The notes under the pieces were generated by a model. The model did not search any database and was not told the DNA's origin. It saw only the letters and a list, made by a program, of their open reading frames with translations. This document shows, in pieces, positions 36,401-46,200 of a stretch of DNA of 64,000 nucleotides. Within the stretch, counting starts at the first letter, position 1. Each line of letters starts with the position of its first letter. The translations under genes were made by a program, and so were the position numbers. The DNA is from Peribacillus simplex (GTDB lineage Bacteria; Bacillota; Bacilli; Bacillales; DSM-1321). The stretch spans positions 4,988,001 to 5,052,000 of the forward strand of contig NZ_CP126106.1 of the NCBI RefSeq assembly GCF_030123325.1, written 5' to 3'.

Positions 36401-36677
36401 ATGTGTACTTTTGAAGTAACCAAGTTAACGCCGAGACAAGTATCATATAGCATCCATATTCGGAGTTTCCTACGATCTTCATCATATTCTCGCTAGTTGT
36501 CTTATCAATTAAGAACGTTTTGTCTCTTCTTACATTACTTCCCTCTCTCTGTTCTTCCACGCTTGTGGGGAAGCCCGATAGAGATAATTCCCCTTTCAAT
36601 TTGTTTAACCAATAGTTTCTTTCCTCTTCTAATTTATGACTGGTAAGATAAATATTCTTTTTCCTTTTATCTATCAT
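30462..36677 (-). CDS. NRPS-2: half-C - A(Val/Ile) - PCP - C - A(Asp) - PCP - half-C
   Basis: A 2071-residue NRPS. Residues 15-250 match only the C-terminal half of a condensation domain and lack HHxxxDG. A4 about 250-745, code D-A-F-F-V-G-G-T-F-K: branched aliphatic, Val or Ile. PCP4 about 755-830 (FFDLGGNSLL). C5 about 845-1270 with intact HHIILDG. A5 about 1290-1770, code D-L-T-K-I-G-H-I-G-K: Asp. PCP5 about 1780-1850 (FFESGGDSLS). The last ~210 residues again resemble half of a C domain without the active-site motif. ATG at 36677 follows AAGGTGG; a GTG at 36689 is less well placed. It follows the KS-ACP-C gene by 17 bp; that protein's complete C domain probably serves A4. Confidence 0.92.
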   Translation of the reverse strand: MIDKRKKNIYLTSHKLEEERNYWLNKLKGELSLSGFPTSVEEQREGSNVRRDKTFLIDKTTSENMMKIVGNSEYGCYMILVSALTWLLQKYTLEEDIIIGTPNLSKENKTKYNIFPIRTNIVQETTFKSLLNNIKTDLTSIETYCNIPFEVLAEQLHIDPENDYFRTTTSMDCLHANHIELTNEGTSFGFSIDDERRLSCKISYSTLEYSEEKVDVIFEHFERALKLLTNNPSVPVSELNFITDSEKDLLLNQYNDTEFEIPRDKTLVQLFEEQVRKNPYKNVVVSNSNAITYSDLSQKSQQLASYLIDSGVQPGESVGLIATRSIETIIGILGIIKAGAVYVPLNTSMGVERIEYILDDCQIGILLTTDVSNVGLGRKHVNLKDDSIYQYEQKELTTNTTPEAPLYIMYTSGTTGNPKGAIISHINVCRLIMNTNFISLSDEENILQTGSITFDAFTFELWGALLLGGTLHFVEEDELLEANSFEEVLTNRQITSLFLTPALFSQLVSQNEKLFSGVRNLVVGGDILPYKAVNIVRKHNPTINIINGYGPTENTTFSTSYLVEKEFSGRIPIGKPLHNSTAYIVDLYGNLQPVGMPGEIYVGGLGVAAGYINKDALTSEKFVESPFKSGERLYKTGDIGVWLPDGNIDYLGRKDNQVKVRGYRIEIQEIEKAILSSPIIKDAVVMTKLDDYQQKFLCAYIIGEQKNIEQEIRNDLKTKLPEYMIPSVIMELEQFPLSINGKVDRRKLPEPDKHSLTENVEHPENIWEEKVSSIWKKVLKIDLVGVNLSFFDLGGNSLLLANLATYLRKEFSTKISMKDLFRLTTIREQAKFIMEKEKVNVIKELLPLPSQPYYNLSSAQKRIYMLERISSNKGSYNIPVPMEIIGEIDLKRVEDSFKKVIERHEILRTTYEMVDGKPVQRVHQTVENFKLDVLYIKQEVLNSTMSKLFIPFDLSEAPLLNVHILCINETLHVLLLNIHHIILDGVSLSVIMKEFLEIYHGGELQPLEVHYKEFADWQQKSLSTENMKKQENYWLNVFNDSVPTLELPTDYQRPKEKNYRGDLYHFKIESTLKKRMNEYAKDSKATLNMILHAFFSMLISKYSTEKDVVIGIPVSARTIPQAQEMLGMFVNTLAIRTKPKPTKSLFDYVGEVKDTLVEALDNQDYPFEELVNKLNLSRDTGRNPLFNVMFSMQNMGIPSYESDSLTLNTIEFPYQFSKFDLTLFAHESEDNIAFSFEYSTQLFKKETIKRMADHFISLIENCLGSKDMNIGKVSLFKEAEIEGILENHLSKSSLDIENQEPIHQLFEKQVLLHPNKIAVTDLSKSLTYQELDEQANKLANYLLRTQTNGNKNVAIIFENTIEIAVSILGTLKAGFTFIPIDPSFPEKRINHILNECSPCMVITDNELWKKDEDFNTIQLDSSLFDSERSSRPQVRVQMEDLAYIIFTSGSTGNPKGVMIEHRSLSNYFSWFSPYANLSHNDRFLLLSSYSFDLGYTGLFSALLNGGEVHFVPKNLYQDPNQVMSYISNHKITYLKVTPSLLKVLSYADKKYWDSTLTFLRLIIIGGEQLKTNQIKDLFRDYPSIQLMNHYGPTETCIGTIAGYIEKGDLRRSSVPLGNPITNNYIYILDDSLQMVPGGIPGQIFVSGRGLARGYYLNHDLTKVSFINNPYQEDELLYKTGDMGRLMDDGRIEFLGRKDNQIKIRGYRVELEEIERVIAQHNLIHSVAVKIQGQQIIAYVEIATREQSILDEIKNKVALVLPDYMIPAYYHVMDKIPMNSNGKVDRHALPEVKILLEEHSSDYEMNEIEHQIMSVWKDVLKVESLSMDLNFFESGGDSLSLLEVFSKIDPLYPDVIKVADLFSYPTIKTLGHYITMKQMSMARKVNKITLPSNYFMKGNSNTDIYSFEFNLSEDYLEKFSQTCLEYDLAEGTLLSILWYYLLSEIAPDQTIEGLVCLGTDELLRTISIEVDKCSSIHQLISLAKESFENSNDILVESLIFYNKGLDEQISCLFTKDKPRMPNFDIQVNIQKQENQINILFDLNSKLDKNMMLEVLQNYNRVIQAFCEQAVRV

Positions 36678-36694
36678 CGTAAGAACCACCTTAA

Positions 36695-39600
36695 TTAAAA
36701 ATTAAAATCGGGTACAAGTTGAGCAAGCGTTTCAGTTGGATTAGAACCTAAGTTTATATCCTCTGCTAAAATGATATCTTTAATTCTGCCATCTTCGCTT
36801 TGAACAAAAGATGTTAAGATGGATACATAATCCTTTTCAAATGCTTGAATCGTTTCCTCTTTAAAAAGCTCCGTACTATACTGAAAACAGAATTCTAGCT
36901 TTTCCTCTAACTCATCCATTCCACCGAACAAGTTAAGGTCAAATTTTGAAGAATTCCATTTGAGATCATAGAAAGGAATAGCTTTAATTTTGACTTCATT
37001 TACGTCCATAACTTTAAAATCAAAATTTTGATATGAAAATGCCACATCGTATAAAGGATTACGGTTCGTTTTATACGGAATATTAAACTTTTGAATCAAT
37101 CGTTCAATTTGGTAGTCTTGGTTTTCAAAAGCATTTAAAGAATCTTGCATCGTTTTATTTAAGAAATTTTTAATGGGCTCCTCATTATTTATCAATTGTC
37201 GTAACGGCAACATATTTACAAACATTCCAACTGTCCCTTGAATATCTTCCCTTTGTCTTCCTGCTACAGGGCAGCCAATTACAATGTCATTTTGATTTGA
37301 GTATCTGTACAGTAGTATCTGATATGCCCCTAATAAGATTGTGAACATATTAGCTTTATATCGCTTAGCTATTCGTTTCAATTCGGCTGTTAACTCTTCG
37401 GTTACAGCGAAACTATAATGATCCCCCTCCAAACTTCTATATATCGGTCGTTCGAAGTCTGTCGGCAAATTTAATTCTTCTATAGGCAAGCTATATTGGT
37501 TATACCAAAACTGTTCTTGATTTTTATATACATCCTTTTCATATTGCTGATTTTGCCAATTTGCAAAATCTTTATATTGAATAATTTCAGTCTGCAAGTC
37601 CTTATCCTGATACAAATCTAATAGCTCTTTAGTAAGAATACTAATTGAAACACCGTCTGAAATAATATGATGAATATCAAAAAACAAGATGTACTCATTC
37701 GGAGCTGTTTGTAGTAATTTCAACTTAACTAACGGCAGCTTGCTGATATCAAATGACGTAATTAACTCGCTCATTTTTTCATATAAGTTTTCTTCTTCAA
37801 CTTGAATAACTTCTATCTGATACTTATATGATTGATGAATTTTCTGTTTTCCATCTCCATCTACTTCTATAAAGGTCGTTCTTAGCGATTCATGTCTCTC
37901 AATTAGAGCATTCCAACAGTTATTCAACTTTTCTAAATTTAAGTTTCCTGATAAGCTCAATGCAAAAGGCATGTTATAGGACAAATCATCTGAATCTGAA
38001 ATTTGGTCCACTCTATATAAACGACTCTGAGCTGGTGATAAATCATAATAATCACGCTTATGTAACTTAACAATTTTACTTTCATGATAGCTACTTGATT
38101 GATGTACCAGTTCAACCATTTTTTCGATAGTTGAATTTGTGAAGATATTACTAACTGAAACATTAACTTGTAATTTACTTCGAATCTTTGAAGCTAAGAT
38201 ATTTGCATGAAGAGAATTTCCACCGAGTTCAAAAAAGTCATCGGAATAAACGTTAAATTGATTTATTCCTAGAGTTTGCGACCATACTTCACCGATTGCG
38301 ACCTCTGTATCACTATAATCGCCCTGTGCTTTTCCTAACAATTTAACTTCATTAGAGGTTGTATTGACCCAACAACGACTTTTCTCGAAAGGATAGGCTG
38401 GTAAACTAATCTTTTTAATTTTTTTAGAGTAAACCTCCTCCCACTGGATCTCCAGTCCTTGAATAAAGGCTTGGGCAGTCTTAATAAGAGGGTCAGAACT
38501 GTTTAACTGATTATTTTCCTGGTCATGACTATAAAAATTTCCGTTATGGATAGAAGTAGTTAGGCCTTCTTTTCCTAGATGATCGAGTTTGTTAACGAGA
38601 TCTTGTATATTCGTAACAATTAGTGCAATACGATGGTTACAATGCTCTTTTCCGACACTCGCTGTATAACAAATCCGCTCTAGTGAGAGTTCCTCTGTGT
38701 GAATTTTGTTTAAAAATTTTGTATATTCATCAATATATTCTTTCAGGGCATCTTCGCTCTTTGCAGAAATGACAAATATGTTTTTAGTAGAATGAGATTC
38801 TACCTTATATTCATCTGTAGCCTCTTCTAATACGATATGACAGTTTGATCCACTCATTCCAAAGGCACTCACTCCACACCTTCTTGGTGAAAAATGACTT
38901 TCCCACTTTTTCAATGTGTCATTTACGTATACAGGCGAAGAAATGAAATCTATTTCCCTGTTAGGAGAATTAAAGTGAATCGATGCCGGCATTTGCTTAT
39001 TCTTCAACGCGAGGGCACACTTAATCAGACCAGCAAGACCCGCCAAGCTGTCTGTATGTCCTAAATTTGTTTTTATAGATCCAACTCCACAAAATTGTTT
39101 TTTGGACGTAAAACGAGAAAATGCCCTATTAATTCCTTCTATTTCAATTGGATCACCTAGCTTAGTTCCCGTGCCATGCGCTTCAATATAACTGATTGTT
39201 TCTGGATCAACACCGGAATTTTTCCAAGCTTTCACAATGACGTCCTCTTGAGCTCTTACACTAGGAGCCGTTAACCCTATTGATTTGCCATCTTGGTTAA
39301 TAGCAGAACCTTTTATTACTGCATATATTTGATCTTTATCTTTTTTGGCCTTAGAATATGGTTTTAGTACAATTGCAACCACACCTTCTCCAATTCCTGT
39401 ACCATTTGTTGAATTATCAAATGTTCTTGTTATCCCATCTAAGGATTCGATCCCAATCTTTTCTTTAGGCTCAACTGGACATAAGTGAGTTTTTACTCCA
39501 CCTACTATCACTTGATCTGCTTCGTCGTTTCTAATCATGTTACATGCTACATGAACAGCAGTAAGAGCAGATGAACAAGCTGTGTCTATAGTTAGGTTTG

Positions 39601-40189
39601 GGCCTTTTAAATCCAATAAATATGAAACTCTCCCTGAAAGAATGGGTGGTAAATTCCCTTCGACTGACATTGATAATGAATCTGGCTCTAACTTTTCAAC
39701 CAGCCCTTTATACAGATGATCATGAGGACTTAAACCTACACAAACTCCTGTCTTGGTTCCTTTTAATTGCTTACCGCCATAGCCAGCATCCTCAATTGCA
39801 TGAATAACAGCTTCTAGAAACAAACGATGATTCGGATCCATAAGACTTGCTTCTTTCGGATTTAACCCGAAGTATTTATAGTCAAACTTATCTATTTCAT
39901 CAAAATATGTTCCTTTTAAAAAAGAACTTTTACTATCAGAAAGCAGATGTGAAACATCTGCTTTCCTGTTTTCTGGAAACGAGGAGATAGTATCTTTTTC
40001 AGTTAAAAGTAAATCCCAAAGCTCTTCTGTATTCGCAGCTTGTGGAAATTTCGCATGGATTCCTATAATTGCTATATCATCTTGCATGATCATATCTTTT
40101 TTTATCAATTTAGCTAAATTCGAACCTATTTTTCTATCTATTCTTCCCTCAACAGTTTCCCTTATTAAATATTCAAGGACGTCTCTCAC
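36695..40189 (-). CDS. PKS/NRPS bridge: KS-ACP-C
   Basis: An 1164-residue protein. KS, residues about 37-460: catalytic Cys in TIDTACSSA, His in EAHGTGT and TNLGHTDSLAG. The post-KS linker ends YPFEKSRCWV and there is no AT, KR or DH. ACP about 655-725 (FFELGGNSLHA). A complete condensation domain follows, about 735-1150, with DIHHIISDG. The KS would extend the Thr-Val-Cys-like chain from NRPS-1 by one malonyl unit, and the C domain would pass the beta-keto chain to the amino acid on NRPS-2. It starts at a GTG with AGGAGG, 21 bp after NRPS-1. The ~35 N-terminal residues are charged and helical, a likely docking segment for the NRPS-1 C-terminus. Confidence 0.93.
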   Translation of the reverse strand: MRDVLEYLIRETVEGRIDRKIGSNLAKLIKKDMIMQDDIAIIGIHAKFPQAANTEELWDLLLTEKDTISSFPENRKADVSHLLSDSKSSFLKGTYFDEIDKFDYKYFGLNPKEASLMDPNHRLFLEAVIHAIEDAGYGGKQLKGTKTGVCVGLSPHDHLYKGLVEKLEPDSLSMSVEGNLPPILSGRVSYLLDLKGPNLTIDTACSSALTAVHVACNMIRNDEADQVIVGGVKTHLCPVEPKEKIGIESLDGITRTFDNSTNGTGIGEGVVAIVLKPYSKAKKDKDQIYAVIKGSAINQDGKSIGLTAPSVRAQEDVIVKAWKNSGVDPETISYIEAHGTGTKLGDPIEIEGINRAFSRFTSKKQFCGVGSIKTNLGHTDSLAGLAGLIKCALALKNKQMPASIHFNSPNREIDFISSPVYVNDTLKKWESHFSPRRCGVSAFGMSGSNCHIVLEEATDEYKVESHSTKNIFVISAKSEDALKEYIDEYTKFLNKIHTEELSLERICYTASVGKEHCNHRIALIVTNIQDLVNKLDHLGKEGLTTSIHNGNFYSHDQENNQLNSSDPLIKTAQAFIQGLEIQWEEVYSKKIKKISLPAYPFEKSRCWVNTTSNEVKLLGKAQGDYSDTEVAIGEVWSQTLGINQFNVYSDDFFELGGNSLHANILASKIRSKLQVNVSVSNIFTNSTIEKMVELVHQSSSYHESKIVKLHKRDYYDLSPAQSRLYRVDQISDSDDLSYNMPFALSLSGNLNLEKLNNCWNALIERHESLRTTFIEVDGDGKQKIHQSYKYQIEVIQVEEENLYEKMSELITSFDISKLPLVKLKLLQTAPNEYILFFDIHHIISDGVSISILTKELLDLYQDKDLQTEIIQYKDFANWQNQQYEKDVYKNQEQFWYNQYSLPIEELNLPTDFERPIYRSLEGDHYSFAVTEELTAELKRIAKRYKANMFTILLGAYQILLYRYSNQNDIVIGCPVAGRQREDIQGTVGMFVNMLPLRQLINNEEPIKNFLNKTMQDSLNAFENQDYQIERLIQKFNIPYKTNRNPLYDVAFSYQNFDFKVMDVNEVKIKAIPFYDLKWNSSKFDLNLFGGMDELEEKLEFCFQYSTELFKEETIQAFEKDYVSILTSFVQSEDGRIKDIILAEDINLGSNPTETLAQLVPDFNF

Positions 40190-40210
40190 TTCTTACCTCC
40201 TGGTATGTTT

Positions 40211-43200
40211 TTATTCAAGTAACTCTTCAAGAGCTTGGTCTAAACCTATGCTCCCACTTTCCAGCTTCTCAAAAACATCATCAATATCAAGAGGAGTATC
40301 ACCGTTATTCGTATTTGACTCTACATCGACTAATATAGAGGCAATCTCCGACACTGTAGGATAAGTAAATAAATCAACTACATTTACTTTCCCAGGGAAA
40401 ATACTCTCTATCCGTTGGTGCATCTGAACGAGTAAAAGAGAGTTACCACCGATTTCAAAGAATTTATCGTCTACTCCTATATCATCCAATTTCAACAGTT
40501 CTTTCCAAATATCTAAAATTAAATGTTCCGTGTTTGTCTTAGGTGCTCGATAGTTATCTAGAGATAGTATTCTCTTTGGTTCAGGTAAGGCACCACGATC
40601 TAACTTTCCATTACTTGTAACAGGAATTTCATCAAGTAAATAGAGGATAGACGGGACCATATACTCTGGAATTTTTGAACTTAAATATTTTTTCAAATCA
40701 CTTTCAGAGACGTTTTTACTGGATGTGTAATACGTACAAAGATAAGCATTTTTTAAATCATCTTGCTTTATCACTGTTATTGCTTCATTAATATCCGGAT
40801 GGTTTAATAAGTGATATTCTATTTCTCCCAGTTCAATTCGGTATCCTCTAATTTTCACCTGATGGTCAATCCTACCTAAAAACTCCATGTTTCCATCCCT
40901 TAGCCATCTTGCTAAGTCTCCCGTTTTATACATCACATTATAGTCTCCTTCTACAAAAGGATTTGTAATGAACCGTGATGAAGTTAATTCTGGAGCATTA
41001 GCGTAACCAGAAGCTAAACATTCACCACCAATGTATAATTCACCAGGAACTCCTATAGGACAAGGAGATAACTCACTATCAAGAATATAGTACTTGGCAT
41101 TTTTTATTGGCTTTCCGTAAGGTATGCTTTTCCAATCTTTCTTTACTTCTTTAATAGGATAATAATTGGACCATATCGTAGCTTCAGTAGCACCACCCAA
41201 GCTAATGACCTCAATACCTTTAAAAACCTCTTTGAGCTTTGTAGGTAATGTAATAGGAATCCAATCTCCACTTAAGAACACCAGTCTAAGACTCGTTTTA
41301 ATCTTATGATCTGGAAAATAGGATGTTAATTGCTGTAAAGCAGCAGGTGCTGAATCCCAGAATGTGATATTTTCTTCAAACACAATCTTCACTAATTGCT
41401 GTGGATCTCTAACTTCACTATCACCTGCAATTCGAATAGATCCTCCTGCAGCTAAAATACCTAAAATGTCATACACAGATAAATCGAAACACAGGGAGGT
41501 GACAAACAGTAATTTATCACTCGTTCCAACTGAGAAAGTCGAGTTCACCCATTCGATTAGATTAACAACTGGCTTGTGTTTTACTGTTACTCCCTTAGGT
41601 TGACCAGTAGATCCAGAAGTAAATATGACATAAGCGATTGAATTTGAATTGTTTAACGGCATGAGATTTGTCGTAGGAAGCTGTTCTATTTCATTAAGAT
41701 ATGCAACCCCTTCAACCACGCTAGCAGAATCTGAAACAGACAACACAATGGTTGTGTTTAATCCCAGTTCTTGTATGGAATCTACGTAATGGGACTCCGT
41801 TATCATTTCTTTAACACCTAAAGAACGAACGATGTGTTTAATTCGCTCCATTGGCCAGCTCGGATCAATTGGCACATAGGCAAGCCCCGCCTTTAATATG
41901 GCTAATACGCTCGTAACCATATTTGGGCTTCTATCCAGCATGATTGCGACATACTCATTGGAGCTAGTAGTTCCATTTCCTCTAAGAAAATGAGCAAGTT
42001 GATTTGCTCGCTTATTTAACTCTTGATACGTTACTACATAAGATGGTCCTTCAAGAGACACCGCATCTGGTAGTTCTTTTACTTTTTCCTCAAAAAGTTG
42101 ATGAATCAATTTTTCTCTTGAATAGTCTCTTTCCGTATTATTAAACTCTACAAGTAACTTCTCTTCTTCAGCTGGCGTAGTTATTTTAAGATCCTTAAGT
42201 TGAAAGGAATCTAACTGCATAATACTTTCTACAATGTGAATGTAGTGACTGCCTAACTGCCTAATTGTTTCTTCATTAAAGAGAGAAGTGGAATACTCGA
42301 TTGAGAAAGAAAGATTATCATCACTTTCATTCATAAACATCGTTAAATCAATTTTAGAAAACGGATAAGAAGACTTAAGTGGTTCCAAAGATAAACCATC
42401 AACTTTATATTTCTTCGAAGCAATATTGTTCATCGAGAACATGACATTATATAAAGGATTACGATCTAAGTTACGGTTAATTTCTAATTTTTCAATTAGC
42501 TCTTCAAATGGGTAATCCTGATTTACATAGCTTTTCATTAAAAGGTCATGTGTTTCTTTAAGGAATTGATCAAAGGTCTTCTCCTTTTTAGGAAAACTTC
42601 TGATAGCTAACGTGTTAACAAACATTCCTAACATGTTATCAACGTCAGGATGATTTCTTCCTGAAACTGTAGTGCCTACTATAATATCTTCTTGTCTAGT
42701 ATATTTTGATAGTAAGATATTAAAGGCAGCAAACATCACTGTGAAAAGCGTAGTTTTAGAACCGTTTGCAAGCTCACGTAATCTTTTCTCTATCGAACGA
42801 TGAATATCAAAAGTGATTGTATTCCCCTCAAATATTGGGACAACAGGTCTTTGTTTGTCCGTGGACAAGTCTAATAGTGTTGGCTCATCTTCAAATTGTT
42901 TCAACCAGTATTCAGATTGTTTGTTTATGGACTCTTTTACATGTTCCGTTGATAACCATGAAGAATAGTCTTTGTATTGAATACTAAGAGTTGGTACATC
43001 CTTACCAACATACATGTTAAGTAACTCATTAAGGTAATAGTCAATTGAAATTCCATCAATAATAATATGGTGGAAGTCAATTAAGAGATAATACTCGCTC
43101 TCATCAACCTCTATATACTCAACTCGGAATAAAGGTAATTTTGTTATATCGAATTCTTGAATGAAATTTGCGAAGTAATCATCCTTTTGTTTACTGCTTA

Positions 43201-46200
43201 ATAATTTACTTTCTACAGTAATCTTTGCATCTTTATGGACCATCTGCACAGGCTCATTATTCTCCAATGCAAAGGTCGTTCGTAGCACTTCATTACGTTT
43301 CATCAGCTCGTTCACACAATGTTCCAACAATTCTACATTTAGGGGCTGATTCAACTTATAATAAACCGGTATATTATATACTTTTTTATTTGGGTATATC
43401 TCATTTAGTATGAACAACCTTTTTTGAGCTGGACTAACAGGATAATATGCTCGTTCTGCACTCGGCATGATCGTATGATATTTTTCGTTTTCACTAATTC
43501 TTTCTATTCCACAAGAGAAGTCTTCAACAGTTTGCATTCTAAAAATCTCTTTCATTGAAAAATTGACATTGAACTCTTTATTTATCTTTGCTAACAAAGT
43601 AATAGCTTTTAAAGAGTGACCACCTATTTCAAAGAAAGAGTCCTTAATCCCAAACTCGACAGTATCGGATAGAACCGATTTCCAAATTCCCACCAACTTT
43701 GTTTGAGTCTCCGTTAATTCTTGAAGTTGATTGGGCTTAACCTTTTTCATAAATGGACTAGGTAATCTACCCTTATCAATTTTTCCATTCTTATTTAATG
43801 GCATCACATCGATACGGACTACGTATTTCGGCACCATATAATTTGGTAAACGTTTAGCTAGATACTCCCTAATTCGTTCTTCTTCAAGTTTCATGTCACT
43901 AACGTAATAAGCGCAAAGTGCATATTCGTTATCATCACTAATGCGATTTAAAACCACTTCGTTCACCTGATCATGCTTTCGAATAGTTGACTCAATTTCA
44001 CCTAACTCTATACGATAGCCCCGAATCTTAACCTGATTATCTATCCTGCCATAGAATTCTAACGTGCCATCATCATTCCAACGCGCTAAATCTCCTGTTT
44101 TATATACCTTACCTTCTGCTGAAAAAGGATTGTCTATAAATTTCTCGTTAGTGAGACCATCTTGGTTAAGATAACCACGCGCAACCCCAGTCCCACCAAC
44201 CCAAAGTTCACCAATTTGCCCAATTGGTAATAGTTCATTTGTGTGGAGATCCACTACATAGGCAGTAGAGTTACTAATTGGTTTTCCAATAGAAATGTTC
44301 GATGAAATCTCTTCTTTAATTGTATAAGTAGTTGAAAATGTAGTATTTTCTGTAGGTCCATAACCATTAATTATTTGCAGGTTAGGACTGTTTTTCATAG
44401 CAATACAAATGTGCTGAGAACTTAGCACATCTCCCCCTACAATTAGCGTCTTAACATGACTAAATAAAGATGTATTTTCATTTATCAATTGATTGAAGAG
44501 AGGTGAAGTAAGCCACATAATATCAATTTGATAATCCTCTATCACTCTTGCAAATTCTTTCGCATCAAGCAGTTTTTCTTTATCTAGTAGGGTTAGTGTT
44601 AAACCATTTAACAAGCTCCCCCATATTTCAAAAGTTGAAGCATCAAATGAGAAACTACCTGTCATCAAAAGATTTTGATGATTAGAAAAATCAATATATT
44701 CGACGCCTTTAACTAGCCTAATAATATTTTGATCCTCTATTAATACTCCTTTTGGTTGACCAGTGGATCCAGAAGTATAAATAATGTACGCTAAAGAGTT
44801 CGTTTTTCGAATAGGCAAGTCATATTTCTTTATATCGGCAAGCCTAATTTCATCATACCTAATAAGTTCAGATACGATATCTGTGTTAACACCTGAAATA
44901 TTCGTGAGAATATACGCTAACTTGCAATCCTGAACGATAAAGTTTATACGTTGTAAAGGAGCGTCCTGATCAATTGGCACATACGCTGCTCCTGCTTTTA
45001 GAATTCCTAAAGCAGTCACTATCATTTCGAATGATTTTTCCATCATGATTCCAACAGGCTGTTCTTCTTTAACGCCTCTTGAGAGTAAGTATTGGGCTAC
45101 AGAATCAGAATGCTCATCCAGCTCTTTTGCTGTCATTCCGATGCCATCTTTCATTAAGATGGTTTTATTTGGCTTTTCTTTCCATAGCTCAGCAAATAAC
45201 TCAACGATATTTGAATGTGCAGGATAATCTGTTTCTGTATTATTAAAATGGTTTAAAATTATCTCTTTATCTTCAGAAGTTAGAAAGCTTAAAGTAGAGA
45301 TGTTCTCATTTACATGGCTACTTATATTCGTCAGTAGTTGTGTAAATTGAGTTATATATCTCTTGATTGTGCTCTCTTTAAATAAATCGGTTGAGTATTC
45401 CCATTCGAATCGCACATCATTCTCTTCTTCGTACGCATATAAAAGCATGTCAAAATGCGAACAATCTGTGTATAGAGGCTGTTTGATTCCCTCTAATGAA
45501 TTATTTTTAAAGCTTCTTACTTCAAAGTTCTGCATAGCAAACATCGTGGTAAAAATAGGGTTGTAGCCAGCATTTCGATCAATCTCTAAGTCTTGTACCA
45601 TCTGTTCAAACTGATAGTCTGAATGCTCTATGCTAGAAAAGATGAACGATTTTATTTCCAATAAATAGTCCTTGAACAGTTTATGACCACTTGGCTGGGA
45701 TCTTACAGGTAATGTATTTACAAACATACCTGCTATATCGTTACTGTCAGGGTTTTCCCTCCCAGTAAATGGAGTACCTACCACTAAATCGTCCTCATTT
45801 GCATGTCTAGCTAAGAACACATTAAACGCAGCAAGTAAAACCATAAACATGGTTGTTCCAGTTTCAGTTGCAATTGCTTTTATTTCCCCTGCCAACTTTG
45901 AAGAAATTGTAAATGGAATTGTATCCCCCGTAAATGTCGGGTACATCGGTCTAGTGAAATCCGTTTTTAAATTTAATTTTGGAATGCCATCCCTAAAAAG
46001 TTCCGAATAGTACTCTTTATGTAATTTTAATTGATTGGCATTTAACCTTGTATTTTGCCACTCTGAATAATCTCGATATTGCAGTAACTTCGTTTCTAAA
46101 TGCTTTCCTTCTAACAAAGCAAATAAGTCTTCCATCAAAATATTTACTGTTACACCGTCACAGATAATATGATGGAGATCTAAAAACAGATATTGTTTTT

